From: Heliocidaris erythrogramma | Lineage: Eukaryota > Echinodermata > Echinoidea > Camarodonta > Echinometridae | Direction: 5' to 3' | DNA length: 64,000 nt | Assembly: GCA_025617745.1 (NCBI GenBank) | Contig: CM046857.1 | Coordinates: 21,833,081-21,897,080, forward strand | Part shown: positions 57,301 to 64,000 of the stretch, piece after piece | How the letters are laid out: each line of letters starts with the position of its first letter | How positions within the stretch are numbered: the first letter of the stretch is position 1 | The notes under the pieces: generated by a model | Database searches by the model: none | What the model was told of the DNA's origin: nothing | The model's input: the letters and a program-made list of their open reading frames with translations, nothing else | Program-made: the position numbers and the translations under genes

Positions 57301-60300
57301 GTATGTAACCTATTATAAACGATTTTTTTTCTAAGACTTTGGATATACTTGGAAGTAAGGAAATGGGACGATAATTACTTATTTCGTGCGGATCGTCTTT
57401 TTTGAAAATTGGATTGACTTTAGCTATCTTCAATAGATCAGGAAAAACACCTTGTGATAACGAGTGATTAAAAATGTGATTTAAAGGCATTGCAAGCGGG
57501 TGGATTATTTCTTTTAAAAGATTAAAAGAGACATACTTATTTTATCGAAACCATAAGATTTTGAGCTGTTAAGAGATTGGGTAATATTAACAATTTCGCT
57601 GGGATGTGTTGGGTTTAGAAAGAGAAACTCTTGGTTTTGTTCGGAAAAAAACTTACATTTACAGCCTTCTTTTTCGTAGTTGTTACAGAGACATCTATAC
57701 GTATGACGACTGCTCTCAATATGTTGCGCACTAGTGAGGCCGCTATATGGTTACGCACCATAGATACGTACACAGAATGTTACGCACACAAGCTATACGG
57801 ACAAGGTCGATATTACAACGACGCTTTTTCTCTAAAAATGCTCTTAAGATGCGACTTTCGCACATGATTTTTTGAAAAAGTCCTTACTCTCAGAGGGGGT
57901 ACCCCCTCCCACATCCTCGCCGCTGGCGCCCCCCCCCCCCCCATTTCAAATTCCTTGATGAATTTTTGGTCTTTAAGGTATGCTAAGTCATATGACTATA
58001 ATTTCCCAAAATGTTCAAAAGCTGACATTTTTTTTCGAAAATATGAATGATTTATTCATCAATCATTACCAGAGTCTATTAAATGGATAATTTGCTACAA
58101 TAACTTTGGAAGATTAATCTATGCGATTAATATCGATATAATATACCTGTATTATGCACCTATTAATTTTGCTGGCCGATATTCGTGAAAAATGAATTAA
58201 ATGAATTTGCATAAATACTAAGATCATGTATGTTAGTACCATTTAGTGTGATATTATCCGTGGGTGATATTATCCGTGGTAGTTCTAATTAATTTGTTGT
58301 TTCATTTGGTCAGTAGATTCTTTGTAATTTATGCACCGAACCAATTTTTTATTCGATAAAAACATTTTGCGTTGTATACTTCAGCCATTTTATGTTTTAT
58401 TTGGGTTGAATATTATCCATTATTTACGCGGCAAATCAATTTTGCAATCGATAATAAACCATTTTGCGCTGTATATTTAATTGTTTCATATTTCGGGGGG
58501 TTGTATAATTTATTATCCCTAAGTTCAGCGCCAAATCAGTTTTCGATTCGATAAATGTATTTTGCGTCTTAGCTCTAATTCATTTGTTCTTTCATTTGGT
58601 CTGTAGATTCTTTGTAATTTATGCGCCGAACCAATTTCCAATTCGATAAAAACATTTTGCGTTGTATCCTTCATTCATTTGTTGTTTCATTAGGGTTGAA
58701 TATTATCCGTAAGTTCCGCCCCAAATTAATTTTCGAGTGCTTGTCAGCCCCGGCAGTGCACCTAGCAGACGATAAAGCGATAATGCGATCGCGATAATTC
58801 CACTATCGCGTCTTGGCGTTCGCCGAACGCGCGTCGATCGTTTACGCTGTCCTTTATTTTCTTCAGATTCAGATTTATTTCCACTCATAAAATGCATAAT
58901 AACATATATAAACAATATACTCGTACAAATAAATACAAAAATGAGGGGAAAATGGAGTTCAGCAGAAAGGAAAAGTCCTTATATAAGCAAAACCCAGTGT
59001 CAACAATTCAGTACTTACAAGAAAAACATAATACAGCATGATTAAACATAATACAACATACAACAAAAAACACAAAGAGCTACAGGACATGTAATATAAA
59101 TCATTCCATACCATACTGAAATAACAATGACTGTTTGTATTTTCGTTTAAAAACATATAAAGAGGTACAATTTTTCAAATCATATGAAAGAGAATTCCAA
59201 ATAAGAGGACCCTGATAAAAGATAGATTGCCTTATTAATGAAGAATGAAATTTGAATAGATGGTAATTAGATAGGTTTCTGGTCAAATAATCATGAACAT
59301 TACTATTAAGTTGAAAGTGCGAAGATAATACATTTGGTAAAAGGTCATGTTGGCAAGAATACATAAAAAGTGCAATTTGAAGCTTATTCAAATCCATTAC
59401 AGTCAGTAATTTATGCTTAAGAAATAATGGTTTAGTATTGGCAAGGTATGGCGAATGACTTATAATGCGTATTGCTCTTTTTTGTAATAAATGTAGTCTT
59501 TGTATTCGACACTTTGCAGCATTTCCCCAAATGACATTGCAATAATTCAAAAGCGGTAAAATAAGTGTATTATATATCATTAATAAAACACTAGTGGGCA
59601 AATACTTAAGACTGTACATAACACCAGTAACTTTGGCTATCCTGCTACAGACACCACCAATATGTTCTTCCCAGTTTAAACAGGAATCAATTGTTATTCC
59701 TAAAAATTTAGTACATGCAACTTGTTTTATATCAATATTGTTTAATTGCAAAACAAAACTATTAACACAAGTGTGTTTTCTTCATATTTACAGTGAGATT
59801 ATTAATTTCAAACCATTTACATACTCCTTTCATTTCATTATTAAAATTCCTCTGCAAAATATCAATTTTACTATGGGACATAAATATACTTGTGTCGTCT
59901 GCAAAGAGGATATACTGGAGCACATTAGATACATTACAAATATCATTTATGTATAAAATGAATAGTAGTGGTCCTAGGATTGATCCTTGTGGAACTCCGC
60001 ATGTTATCAACTGTTTGGCAGAACATTCATTAGACAAAATAGTATATTGTCGGCGATTTAATAGGTAATGCTCAAATATTTTCAAAGTAACACCTCTTAT
60101 GCCATATTGCTGCAATTTAGACAATAATATCTTATGATTCAAGGTATCAAAAGCCTTACTTAAATCTAAAAAGATACCAACCATTGTTTTTTTGTTGTCT
60201 ATTGCACTTGTAACTATATGTAAAAACTCAGTCATTGCTGTAGAGGTAGAATGTCCTTTTCTGAACCCATATTGGTTCTTGGTCAAAATATTGCACTCAG

Positions 60301-61597
60301 ATATAAAAGATAACAGACGATTATATATACAGCGTTCTAATATTTTAGAGAAGATTGGCAAGACTGAGATGGGTCGGTAATTTGTCAAGGCATCTGGTGT
60401 TCCTCCTTTAAAAACAGGTGTGACTTTTGCAATTTTAAGCTCATCTGGAAAAATCCCATTGGCAAGAGATGCATTAAATATTGAACATAATGGATTAGCA
60501 ATAATATGAATAACACGCTTAACAATTCTACTTTCAATACCATCATAGCCTGGGCTGGTGTTGCCTTTCAAATTATCTACAATATCTATAATTTCTTTAT
60601 TTGAAATTGGTAAAAAATATGCAGTTCTATCATTTTTACTTACATACTTTATTGCATCTTCAATACCATAATCATTATTACATGTTTCTTGACATAATTT
60701 TGGACCAATACTTACAAAATATTTATTAAATGCTTCACTTATTATTCTTCTATCTTCAACAATTTCTCCATCAACTTTCATACTATCTGGAACTTTGCTC
60801 TTATTCTTACGGCCTAATGTATTGTTTATAATTTTCCATGTTTTACACATATTACCAGAAACATTACCAAAAGTATCTTCAAAATATTTTTTCTTTGTAA
60901 CTTTTATCATGTTAGTAACTTTATTCCTCATTAACTTATAAGCCTCCCATCGAGTCTCTGAATAGTCTTTGAGATACTTTTTATACAATTTACACTTTTT
61001 TTACACAACTTGCGCAACTGTGATGTCATCCAAGGCTTATACCTGCGTTTACTAGTTACATTTACAGTCTTAAATGGAAAAGCTTTATCATATATATCAA
61101 GGAACTTTTTTAAAAACAAATTATAACTTAAGTTAGGATTATTTTCATCTAAAAACAATGACCAATCCACTTGCGAAACAGCAGATATAAATTCTAATAT
61201 CCTAGATTCTTCAAACTCCTTAACCGCTAACCTGTAGAATGCCGGGTAAAGTTATTTGGGGTTAGTTTTTATACAATCTAACTGTATACAAATTATTTTT
61301 TTATTTGGCCTCAGAGACCCTTTAAAGAACGTTGTTTAGTGGATCTTTGGAAAATTTAAGTAATTATGATGGTCTTTATAGAGGATGTGTTGAAGTATAC
61401 TTACATGAGAATGAGCCTACTGCGTAGAAGATACCAATCGTGATGCCAAAGTCAGCAGAATCTGTAGGAATATCTTTGGAGAGGTCTTCTAATAGAACAC
61501 CCATAGCTTTGACGAGTCCGATCTTGGAACAAGAATCCATGAACAGGAGCAGCACTACAGGGAAACAAGGAGACTTAAAGACTTTCAACCACGCCAT
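39216..61597 (-). CDS. SLC16/MCT-like transporter, gene C (4 exons)
   Basis: Predicted protein of 486 residues from exons 61597-61405, 43694-43551, 42780-41779 and 39337-39216, all GT-AG and phase 1. It is the third tandem MCT-like paralogue. Landmarks: MAWLKVFKSPCFPVVLLLF, GLVKAMGVLLEDLSKDIPTD, GIGHSIVLM, PFLAEELLVVYEWRGVLLIL, loop motifs LLTPSKE and DSDHSSP, WFRSTDIYADP, LVPHALQRRIS, and the tail KLVKKPNQS. Expected to be a plasma-membrane solute carrier; substrate unknown. The start aligns with genes A and B, though an in-frame Met lies 27 codons upstream. Intron 1 is 17.7 kb, expanded by LINEs, a satellite and a TIR element; intron 3 holds a Tc1-like element. Confidence 0.83.
39763..39830 (+). 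other. tRNA-derived sequence (SINE head or tRNA pseudogene)
   Basis: 68 nt with a 6-bp terminal stem (CTCCGC with GCGGAG), a good box A (TCTGGTGGTTAAGGCG) and a weak box B (AGATTCGACTA). The T arm does not pair well. It is followed by unrelated sequence, so it is best read as a SINE head or decayed tRNA copy. Confidence 0.6.
39975..40210. mobile_element. Palindrome of two Penelope-like 3' ends beside (TA)n
   Basis: Arms of about 95 bases: GTAGAACACAGTAGAAATGC reads in from 39975 and its complement ends near 40168, meeting at ACTAACATGTTAGT. The right arm continues to GCCAATACGTGGACTG and a (TA)n run; another TA run precedes the left arm. Each arm has CTGAAGA, a GC hairpin and GAAA, like a hammerhead relic. 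The related single copy is at 27850-28030. Confidence 0.7.
40224..41730 (+). mobile_element. Tc1/mariner-type element in gene C intron 3, deleted inside
   Basis: Ends TAAACCCCTCAAAAAAGTTC and its inverted copy, each beside TA, the Tc1/mariner target. The imperfect terminal repeats extend about 200 bases, with a well-kept inner pair GGGCAAAGTCAAAAGTGAAA (40399 and, inverted, ending at 41556). Only the C-terminal half of the transposase remains. Confidence 0.85.
40420..40971 (+). pseudogene. Tc1-like DD34E transposase, C-terminal half
   Basis: From about 40490 the frame shows TAFGGGSVMVWGGIS, then QDDNARPHRA with the second catalytic Asp, and DWPANSPDLNPIEHLWD with the Glu. Exactly 34 residues lie between them, the DD34E spacing of Tc1-like enzymes. 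About half of a usual ~340-residue protein is absent, including the DNA-binding region and the first catalytic Asp. The first ~24 residues come from the terminal repeat and are not transposase. Confidence 0.88.
41779..42780 (-). CDS. Gene C exon 3
   Basis: 1002 nt with acceptor ATCACAG and donor GTATGT, running from GIGHSIVLM to FLGGYLSG. It contains the central loop and second helix bundle. Confidence 0.9.
42781..43550. other. Gene C intron 2, no gene seen
   Basis: AT-rich intron of about 770 bases between exons 3 and 2, without a recognisable insertion. Confidence 0.5.
43551..43694 (-). CDS. Gene C exon 2
   Basis: 144 nt encoding PIVSFLFTRITCPRLLILIG and ASLASNNIHLLVIYAVSG. The acceptor ends TTTCAG and the donor starts GTAAGA. 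Confidence 0.85.
43695..44330. other. Gene C intron 1 start, no gene seen
   Basis: Intronic sequence upstream of exon 2. The open frames here are read-through of exon 2 in other frames. Confidence 0.45.
44335..46076. mobile_element. 1.74-kb element flanked by TTAA
   Basis: AGACCTGGTCCG at 44335 and CGGACCAGGTCT ending at 46076 are perfect inverted ends, with TTAA immediately outside both. TTAA targets are used by piggyBac and Kolobok transposons; the AG-starting ends fit Kolobok better than the usual CCC start of piggyBac. Inside is part of an acidic, serine-rich reading frame on the minus strand (about 45690-45505) but no transposase core. Confidence 0.75.
45505..45767 (-). pseudogene. Acidic protein fragment within the TTAA element
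   Basis: Translation of the minus strand gives an acidic stretch (EDKDDLLMDCEYEEVEDGEE). After a frame change it continues with DEGNYESESSSGSGSSDSDE, then LGVLAWEYEPLPRQEEDREK before a stop. It looks like the N-terminal part of a transposon or host-derived nuclear protein. I do not recognise the family with confidence; the frame change suggests decay or a missed splice. Confidence 0.4.
46081..46756. other. Gene C intron 1, unassigned
   Basis: About 680 bases between two transposable elements, with no coding domain or clear repeat. Confidence 0.4.
46757..48616. mobile_element. 1.86-kb TIR element filled with 170-bp tandem repeats
   Basis: Inverted ends TATGCCTCCGCC and GGCGGAGGCATA. The interior is a ten-copy tandem array, then a (GGAC)n stretch (about 48527-48565) next to the right end. 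It shares this plan with the element at 16616-17408 but not its sequence. No protein is encoded, so it would rely on a transposase elsewhere. Confidence 0.8.
46805..48515 (+). repeat. Ten ~170-bp tandem repeats with TGACCT triplets
   Basis: GACCTTTGAC falls at about 46871, 47042, 47212, 47383, 47553 (one base changed), 47723, 47893, 48063, 48235 and 48405, a period of 170-172. Each unit holds TGACCTCTGACCTTTGACCT, three half-sites of the nuclear-receptor type (AGGTCA on the other strand) spaced by one base. Two unit variants (CAGTAACGAGG...CCAGTAATTT and CGGTAACGGTG...CCAAGAATTT) partly alternate. Confidence 0.9.
48617..49892. other. Gene C intron 1, possible LINE 5' region
   Basis: No domain recognised. 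GA-rich sequence with a poly-G tract near 49131-49143. The last few hundred bases before 49893 may be the 5' UTR of the LINE that follows, but its start cannot be fixed. Confidence 0.4.
49893..50420 (+). pseudogene. Tx1/L1-type LINE endonuclease, shortened
   Basis: NFLTLNVRGIRDKIKRGKMF, IVYLQETYS and SRGVLVLINSKL are L1-type endonuclease landmarks. After the stop at 50300 the next frame has LVILGGDFNVIRD. The text then jumps to SIAPDHSAVNL near 50430, so roughly 70 residues between GDFN and SDHS-type motifs are missing. Confidence 0.8.
50449..51140 (+). pseudogene. Tx1/L1-type LINE linker region
   Basis: Two open pieces (50449-50703 and 50772-51140) broken by a frameshift near 50700. They contain RAYWKFNNSLL, SRSSWYECGKNTAFFKQL and GIKSFYSQLY, the usual linker between L1-type endonuclease and reverse transcriptase. 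Confidence 0.78.
51116..52243 (+). pseudogene. Tx1/L1-type LINE reverse transcriptase
   Basis: Long open piece of 375 residues: LKKSPGNDGLSVEFYLQFW, VIILIHKEGKDP, NYRPISLLNVDYKI, AIDFEKAFDSV, GVRQGDPLSPYLFIL, the catalytic YADD (VLYADDITLFI) and GLKLNKDKT. The domain itself looks intact, unlike its neighbours. It joins the linker across a frameshift near 51120. Confidence 0.9.
52259..53470 (+). pseudogene. Tx1/L1-type LINE C-terminal region
   Basis: Three pieces (52259-52456, 52523-52990, 52997-53470) separated by stops or frameshifts. Near the end, CSYCKHFEETYQHVFFEC is the C-x2-C...H-x4-C zinc knuckle typical of this LINE group. The protein ends HLKKWEALEDCQ. Confidence 0.82.
54372..55133 (+). 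mobile_element. 5'-truncated copy of a related Tx1/L1-type LINE
   Basis: Begins immediately after the tail of the previous LINE. Its protein remnant (54378-54730) shows FNLPIIKELNWKEIHIG, ending RHYKKWEHLK, which aligns with the last ~110 residues of the first LINE (LNLPILKKLSWKEIHIG...). It has its own 3' end, AATAAATACTACTAAAAAAA. A poly-G tract lies at about 54865-54882. Confidence 0.8.
54506..54730 (+). pseudogene. C-terminal remnant of the truncated LINE
   Basis: Open piece RGKNKPPIAEEIREKLLKSK...RHYKKWEHLK, clearly related to REKGDPPNAKEIIDKL...HLKKWEAL at the end of the upstream LINE. The last ~25 residues are 3' UTR read-through. Confidence 0.78.
55134..55737 (+). repeat. Two-monomer satellite, left block
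   Basis: Repeats of about 195-198 bp, each made of two related ~98-bp monomers. Both end ...CGCC(A/G)A..CAATTTT(C)..ATTCGATA, but one continues TTGCGTTGTATACTTCATCC and the other TTGCGTCTTAGTTCTAATTT. The array stops abruptly at TTGCGTCTTAGTT. Confidence 0.85.
56079..56669 (-). pseudogene. Satellite-borne LINE: C-terminal region
   Basis: GVIIDETLTWNDHLHHI, LYNTLVLPYITYCNIVW, LQKRAIRICTG and the end LKRKILQSYVPTL. The same order of motifs appears in the LINE at 58862-61230. Confidence 0.85.
56660..57097 (-). pseudogene. Satellite-borne LINE: reverse transcriptase core
   Basis: Contains CGVPQGSILGPLLFLLYVND, the catalytic FADD (LFADDTNIFC) and CNKLSLNIKKTHFM. The frame then shifts near the words PAEKKRSPNF. 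Confidence 0.85.
57230..57650 (-). pseudogene. Satellite-borne LINE: start of reverse transcriptase
   Basis: In pieces: IVNITQSLNSSKSYGFDKIS, then PLNHIFNHSLSQGVFPDLLK, KVNPIFKKDD and NYRPISLLPSISKVLEK. Stops and frame changes near 57510 and 57320 break it. Confidence 0.78.
57651..58280. other. Unassigned segment between LINE and satellite
   Basis: It belongs neither to the LINE protein nor to the satellite. It includes a poly-C tract near 57929-57942 and ends with GATATTATCCGTGGG / GATATTATCCGTGG repeated. It may be LINE 5' sequence or a separate insertion. Confidence 0.4.
58281..58738 (+). repeat. Two-monomer satellite, right block
   Basis: Resumes with AGTTCTAATTAATTTGTTG and continues the alternating monomers of the left block, for about two more dimers. 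The last monomer ends near TTCGAGTGC. Confidence 0.85.
59101..59751 (-). pseudogene. C-terminal region of the 58.9-61.2 kb LINE
   Basis: NNIDIKQVACTKFLGITIDS, MIYNTLILPLLNYCNVIWGN, LLQKRAIRIIS, and an end YKQSLLFQYGME. It is separated from the reverse transcriptase by one frameshift near 59757. Confidence 0.85.
59762..60988 (-). pseudogene. Reverse transcriptase of the 58.9-61.2 kb LINE
   Basis: 408 residues open throughout: KTWKIINNTLGRKNKSKVPD, NTSPGYDGIESRIVKRV, KVTPVFKGGTPD, NYRPISVLPIFSKILERC, GIFLDLSKAFDTLNH, CGVPQGSILGPLLFILYIND and the catalytic FADD (LFADDTSIFMS). It is the best preserved LINE domain in the window. Confidence 0.9.
60931..61170 (-). pseudogene. Linker fragment of the 58.9-61.2 kb LINE
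   Basis: DWSLFLDENNPNLSYNLFLK, AFPFKTVNV, KRRYKPWMTSQLRKLCKK: the segment between endonuclease and reverse transcriptase. The frame is lost at a T-rich run near 60995. Confidence 0.78.
61231..61404. other. Gene C intron 1, just inside the donor
   Basis: Short AT-rich stretch between the LINE and exon 1; nothing recognised. Confidence 0.4.
61405..61597 (-). CDS. Gene C exon 1
   Basis: 193 nt, the same length as gene A exon 1, ending at donor GTAAGTAT. It encodes TM1 and the KAMGVLLEDLSK block. Its distance from exon 2 (17.7 kb) is the weakest link in the gene model, but no closer exon 1 candidate exists except the dead copy at 36.4 kb, which lies on the wrong side of exon 2. Confidence 0.8.
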
Positions 61598-64000
61598 TTT
61601 GAAGATAATATTGAATATCACAGTTCTGATGGTGCAATAGAACTGTTTACTATGTATAGTATGCAAAATGGATTCCATCTATAGAGATGCCATTATGCAT
61701 AGCAGGTGCACCAAATAGTTGGTAACTAAGGATTCTGGAGAGAAACATGCATAAAGTGCAGTAAATTAGTAAACAAGTCTATTGTATCAATTATATGTGC
61801 TCCACGTGTGCTATTCGTGAGATACCCACTGACCTGTATACTAGCTACGATGACACTCATGATAACCTATGGAATGCACGACACTGGATTTTTATCATAA
61901 TGGACCATTTGTGTCAATATTTGGGTCAGCCGTTTCATAGACAGATAGGTGAGGCAATTTCTTTTGTTAAGCAGGATTTGGCATACACAAGTTGTTGCTG
62001 ATGTTATGAGATGTGTATTACTCATCGAATACTTTTGAATATGCCTACCAGTGTAGGTTATTATGTTTGATCTTGTCGCTTCTTTCCATTTTATTTCAAT
62101 TGATTTCTTTCATTCAGATATTAAATGAAATATAGGTATGAAGTCAACTTGCAAAATGTTCATGTCAATGTTGTGAGAGAGAAAGAAAGAAAAAAAAGAG
62201 CTGGAACTCCAAGATATTAAAGCAAAAACCTTCACTGCATGCCTTGTCAACCATGTTAGCCCTATACAAATATCACATGGAGAGTGATTGGAGGTCCAGT
62301 AAAGCGGAAAAGAAGGAGAGAGAAAAGGACTCCGTCAGAATGTCTGGACGAAGAACACCAGTCTCCTTCTGGAATATAACAGTTGAATTCTCCAGTGTTA
62401 AAACCAGACGAGAAATTGCACAATGATGGAAAATGTGTTATAAGAGCATTCATGTGTTAACGTATCTGGAAAGCAGAAATTTAGTAGATTAGTACTACTT
62501 TAACTCTTATAATAAGCATGTGGCGTATCTGGACCTTGGCTTCAGGGAGGGGGGATATCTGAGCCAATGGTGATCCAGAAAGACTTTGCTCTGCAAGACC
62601 CTAATTTGCGTCGGTAATGAGGGAGGGGGGGGGGGGGGGGGGGGGTGTCCGTTCGCTATTCATACAGAACCGCTAGATGAAGTCATAGCTATTTGCGAGC
62701 GAGCGAGCCATTTTTTTGGCTTCATTCCATCTCAGTGACTGAAAGTGTTTTGACTGATGTTAATTCTTTATAATGCATGCATAAACTACTGATTTGCATA
62801 TTTGAAGAAATTTCTTATTTTATTTTATTTAGTTTGACTTCAGAAATACAACAATATTAGCTTCACTTACGTTTTTGACGGTTGGCTTCAAAACGCCTAC
62901 TTCACAATGTTATTTCCCGAGGTCGCAATGTGACCGAGCGAGGAAATTTCGGAAAAGTTATCCCTAATTTATAAGGCTTTAAGACCAACAATTTGGTTAC
63001 AATTTACATTGAAATAATCATTTCAAAATGATTGAAATGTCAGTGAACATTTTTTTTTCATGGTTGAAAATCTGTGGGGGGGGGGGGGGGGCAAATTGCC
63101 CCCCCCCCCTGCCCCCTTCAAAATATATGCCAGTGTACTAAAGAGAGTTTCGGGAGTCAGAGCCGATTTGGTATAATAATGCCAAGTGGCACTGTGCCCG
63201 ATGTGCACGAGGCTTAAATTCGATTGCGTTATGACCAACGCAAATCAATCCTGTGAAGGAAATTAGTGCATTGGCCAGTAATTCAAAGTAGGCCTAATGT
63301 CTGCATTTTGCACCTCATCGTTTTTTGGGGTTTTTTAAAAACAATATACGTTATTTTCACGGTCGTAGTCCAAAATCTGACCGAATTTATTACCAGTCTC
63401 CCCATTACGCGATCTCTCCCTACCTGTTGAATGAAGATGACGTGTACCCGAATTTGTGTGCCCGGAGGTAAAAATCTGGGCTTAAGAATTCGGGATTCTG
63501 GAGCAAAAGCGGTTTTAAGAATGGAAATTAATGTCATTTACATAAATTTTAAGGAATATAATTATCTTCTGTTTAATCAGAGACCTGTTTAATGAAATAG
63601 GATCAAATGTGTAAAAACCTCAAATACGTTTTTTCAAACATGTCAGGCAGTGATTATAGATTTTCTGAGAATTAATATCGTAAAATTGATTTGTGAGAGA
63701 GTGGCTGCTGGGATGGAGCGCAAAATGTTTGTTTGTTGCCCAACCTGAAAGTGTCGAATAAGTATTTAAGTTTATACTTTATTTTAATACATTGCTTTTT
63801 TTTACACTACATTGCCCTCTACATAATGATGAAAAAAGAAATAATGTGTGGTGAAATAAGCTAATCATCAATTTCATCCAAATTTTCTTACAGTATTTAT
63901 CATGCTTCTTGCACTATCTTGCATAAAACAAAACATAACACTCAATACAAATTAGATATCAATGTAAAATGTGTCATTGGTGACTTCATCAAGAAATTAT
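61598..64000. other. Upstream flank of gene C, no gene seen
   Basis: Probable gene C 5' region. It contains poly-G tracts near 62625-62645 and 63076-63090 and a poly-C tract near 63101-63109. The open frames have no recognisable domain, and no core promoter can be assigned. Confidence 0.4.

Larger units (their letters stand above)
55738..57650 (-). mobile_element. LINE inserted in the satellite, 5'-truncated
   Basis: Minus-strand fragment of a Jockey/CR1-group LINE with reverse transcriptase and C-terminal region only. The 3' end is near 55745 and homology fades near 57650. The reading frame is broken at about 57310, 57110 and 56660. The satellite resumes at 58281 at the point where it stopped, so this insertion split it. 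Confidence 0.8.
58862..61230 (-). mobile_element. Jockey/CR1-group LINE in gene C intron 1, 5'-truncated
   Basis: Minus-strand element of about 2.4 kb with the end of the linker, the whole reverse transcriptase, the C-terminal region and a 3' end of GGAAATAAATCTGAATCTGA. It starts after the endonuclease. Two frameshifts are seen (near 60990 and 59757). It is related to the LINE at 55738-57650. Confidence 0.83.

Noticed and set aside
59594-60380. Plus-strand open frames within the 58.9-61.2 kb LINE
   Set aside because: Antisense of a strong reverse transcriptase frame.

Overview
The window is animal (metazoan) nuclear DNA: intron-split genes, GT-AG splice sites, many transposon families and no bacterial-style operons. 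The repeat content suggests a marine invertebrate deuterostome, most likely an echinoderm. It includes a CR1-type LINE with a 2A-like peptide, Penelope-like elements with hammerhead ribozymes, Tx1/L1-like LINEs, a Tc1-like DNA transposon, many fold-back MITEs and long poly-G tracts. The phylum is inferred from repeat types, not proven.

The only clear host genes are three tandem paralogues on the minus strand encoding 12-TM major-facilitator transporters of the monocarboxylate transporter (SLC16/MCT) type. I call them A (1028-8822), B (16173-33788) and C (39216-61597). Each has four coding exons with the same layout: exon 1 (~193-199 nt), exon 2 (exactly 144 nt in all three), exon 3 (~1.0 kb) and exon 4 (113-122 nt). 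Every intron is phase 1. The predicted proteins are 488, 490 and 486 residues. A dead extra copy of exon 1 (about 36361-36700) lies between B and C. A ~50-nt copy of the 3' edge of B exon 3 lies inside B intron 3.

The rest is mostly mobile DNA in and between these genes. 1.4-9.5 kb: large and small TIR elements inside and just upstream of gene A. 10-13.6 kb: a degraded CR1-like LINE carrying a 2A-like motif. 16.6-17.4 kb: a TIR element filled with tandem repeats. 21.2-24.5 kb: nested fold-back elements and an array of tRNA-derived units. 26-32.6 kb: hairpin MITEs and a head-to-head Penelope-like pair, each copy ending in a near-ideal type I hammerhead ribozyme. 34.5-38.5 kb: more MITEs. 40.2-41.7 kb: an internally deleted Tc1-like element. 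44.3-46.1 kb: an element flanked by TTAA. 46.8-48.6 kb: a TIR element holding ten ~170-bp repeats, each with a triple nuclear-receptor-type half-site. 49.9-61.2 kb (inside gene C intron 1): a Tx1/L1-like LINE, a truncated relative, a two-monomer satellite interrupted by a LINE, and a fourth LINE.

All LINE, Penelope and Tc1 reading frames are broken or truncated. The MCT-like genes look intact. No CRISPR array, rRNA gene or convincing functional tRNA gene was seen.
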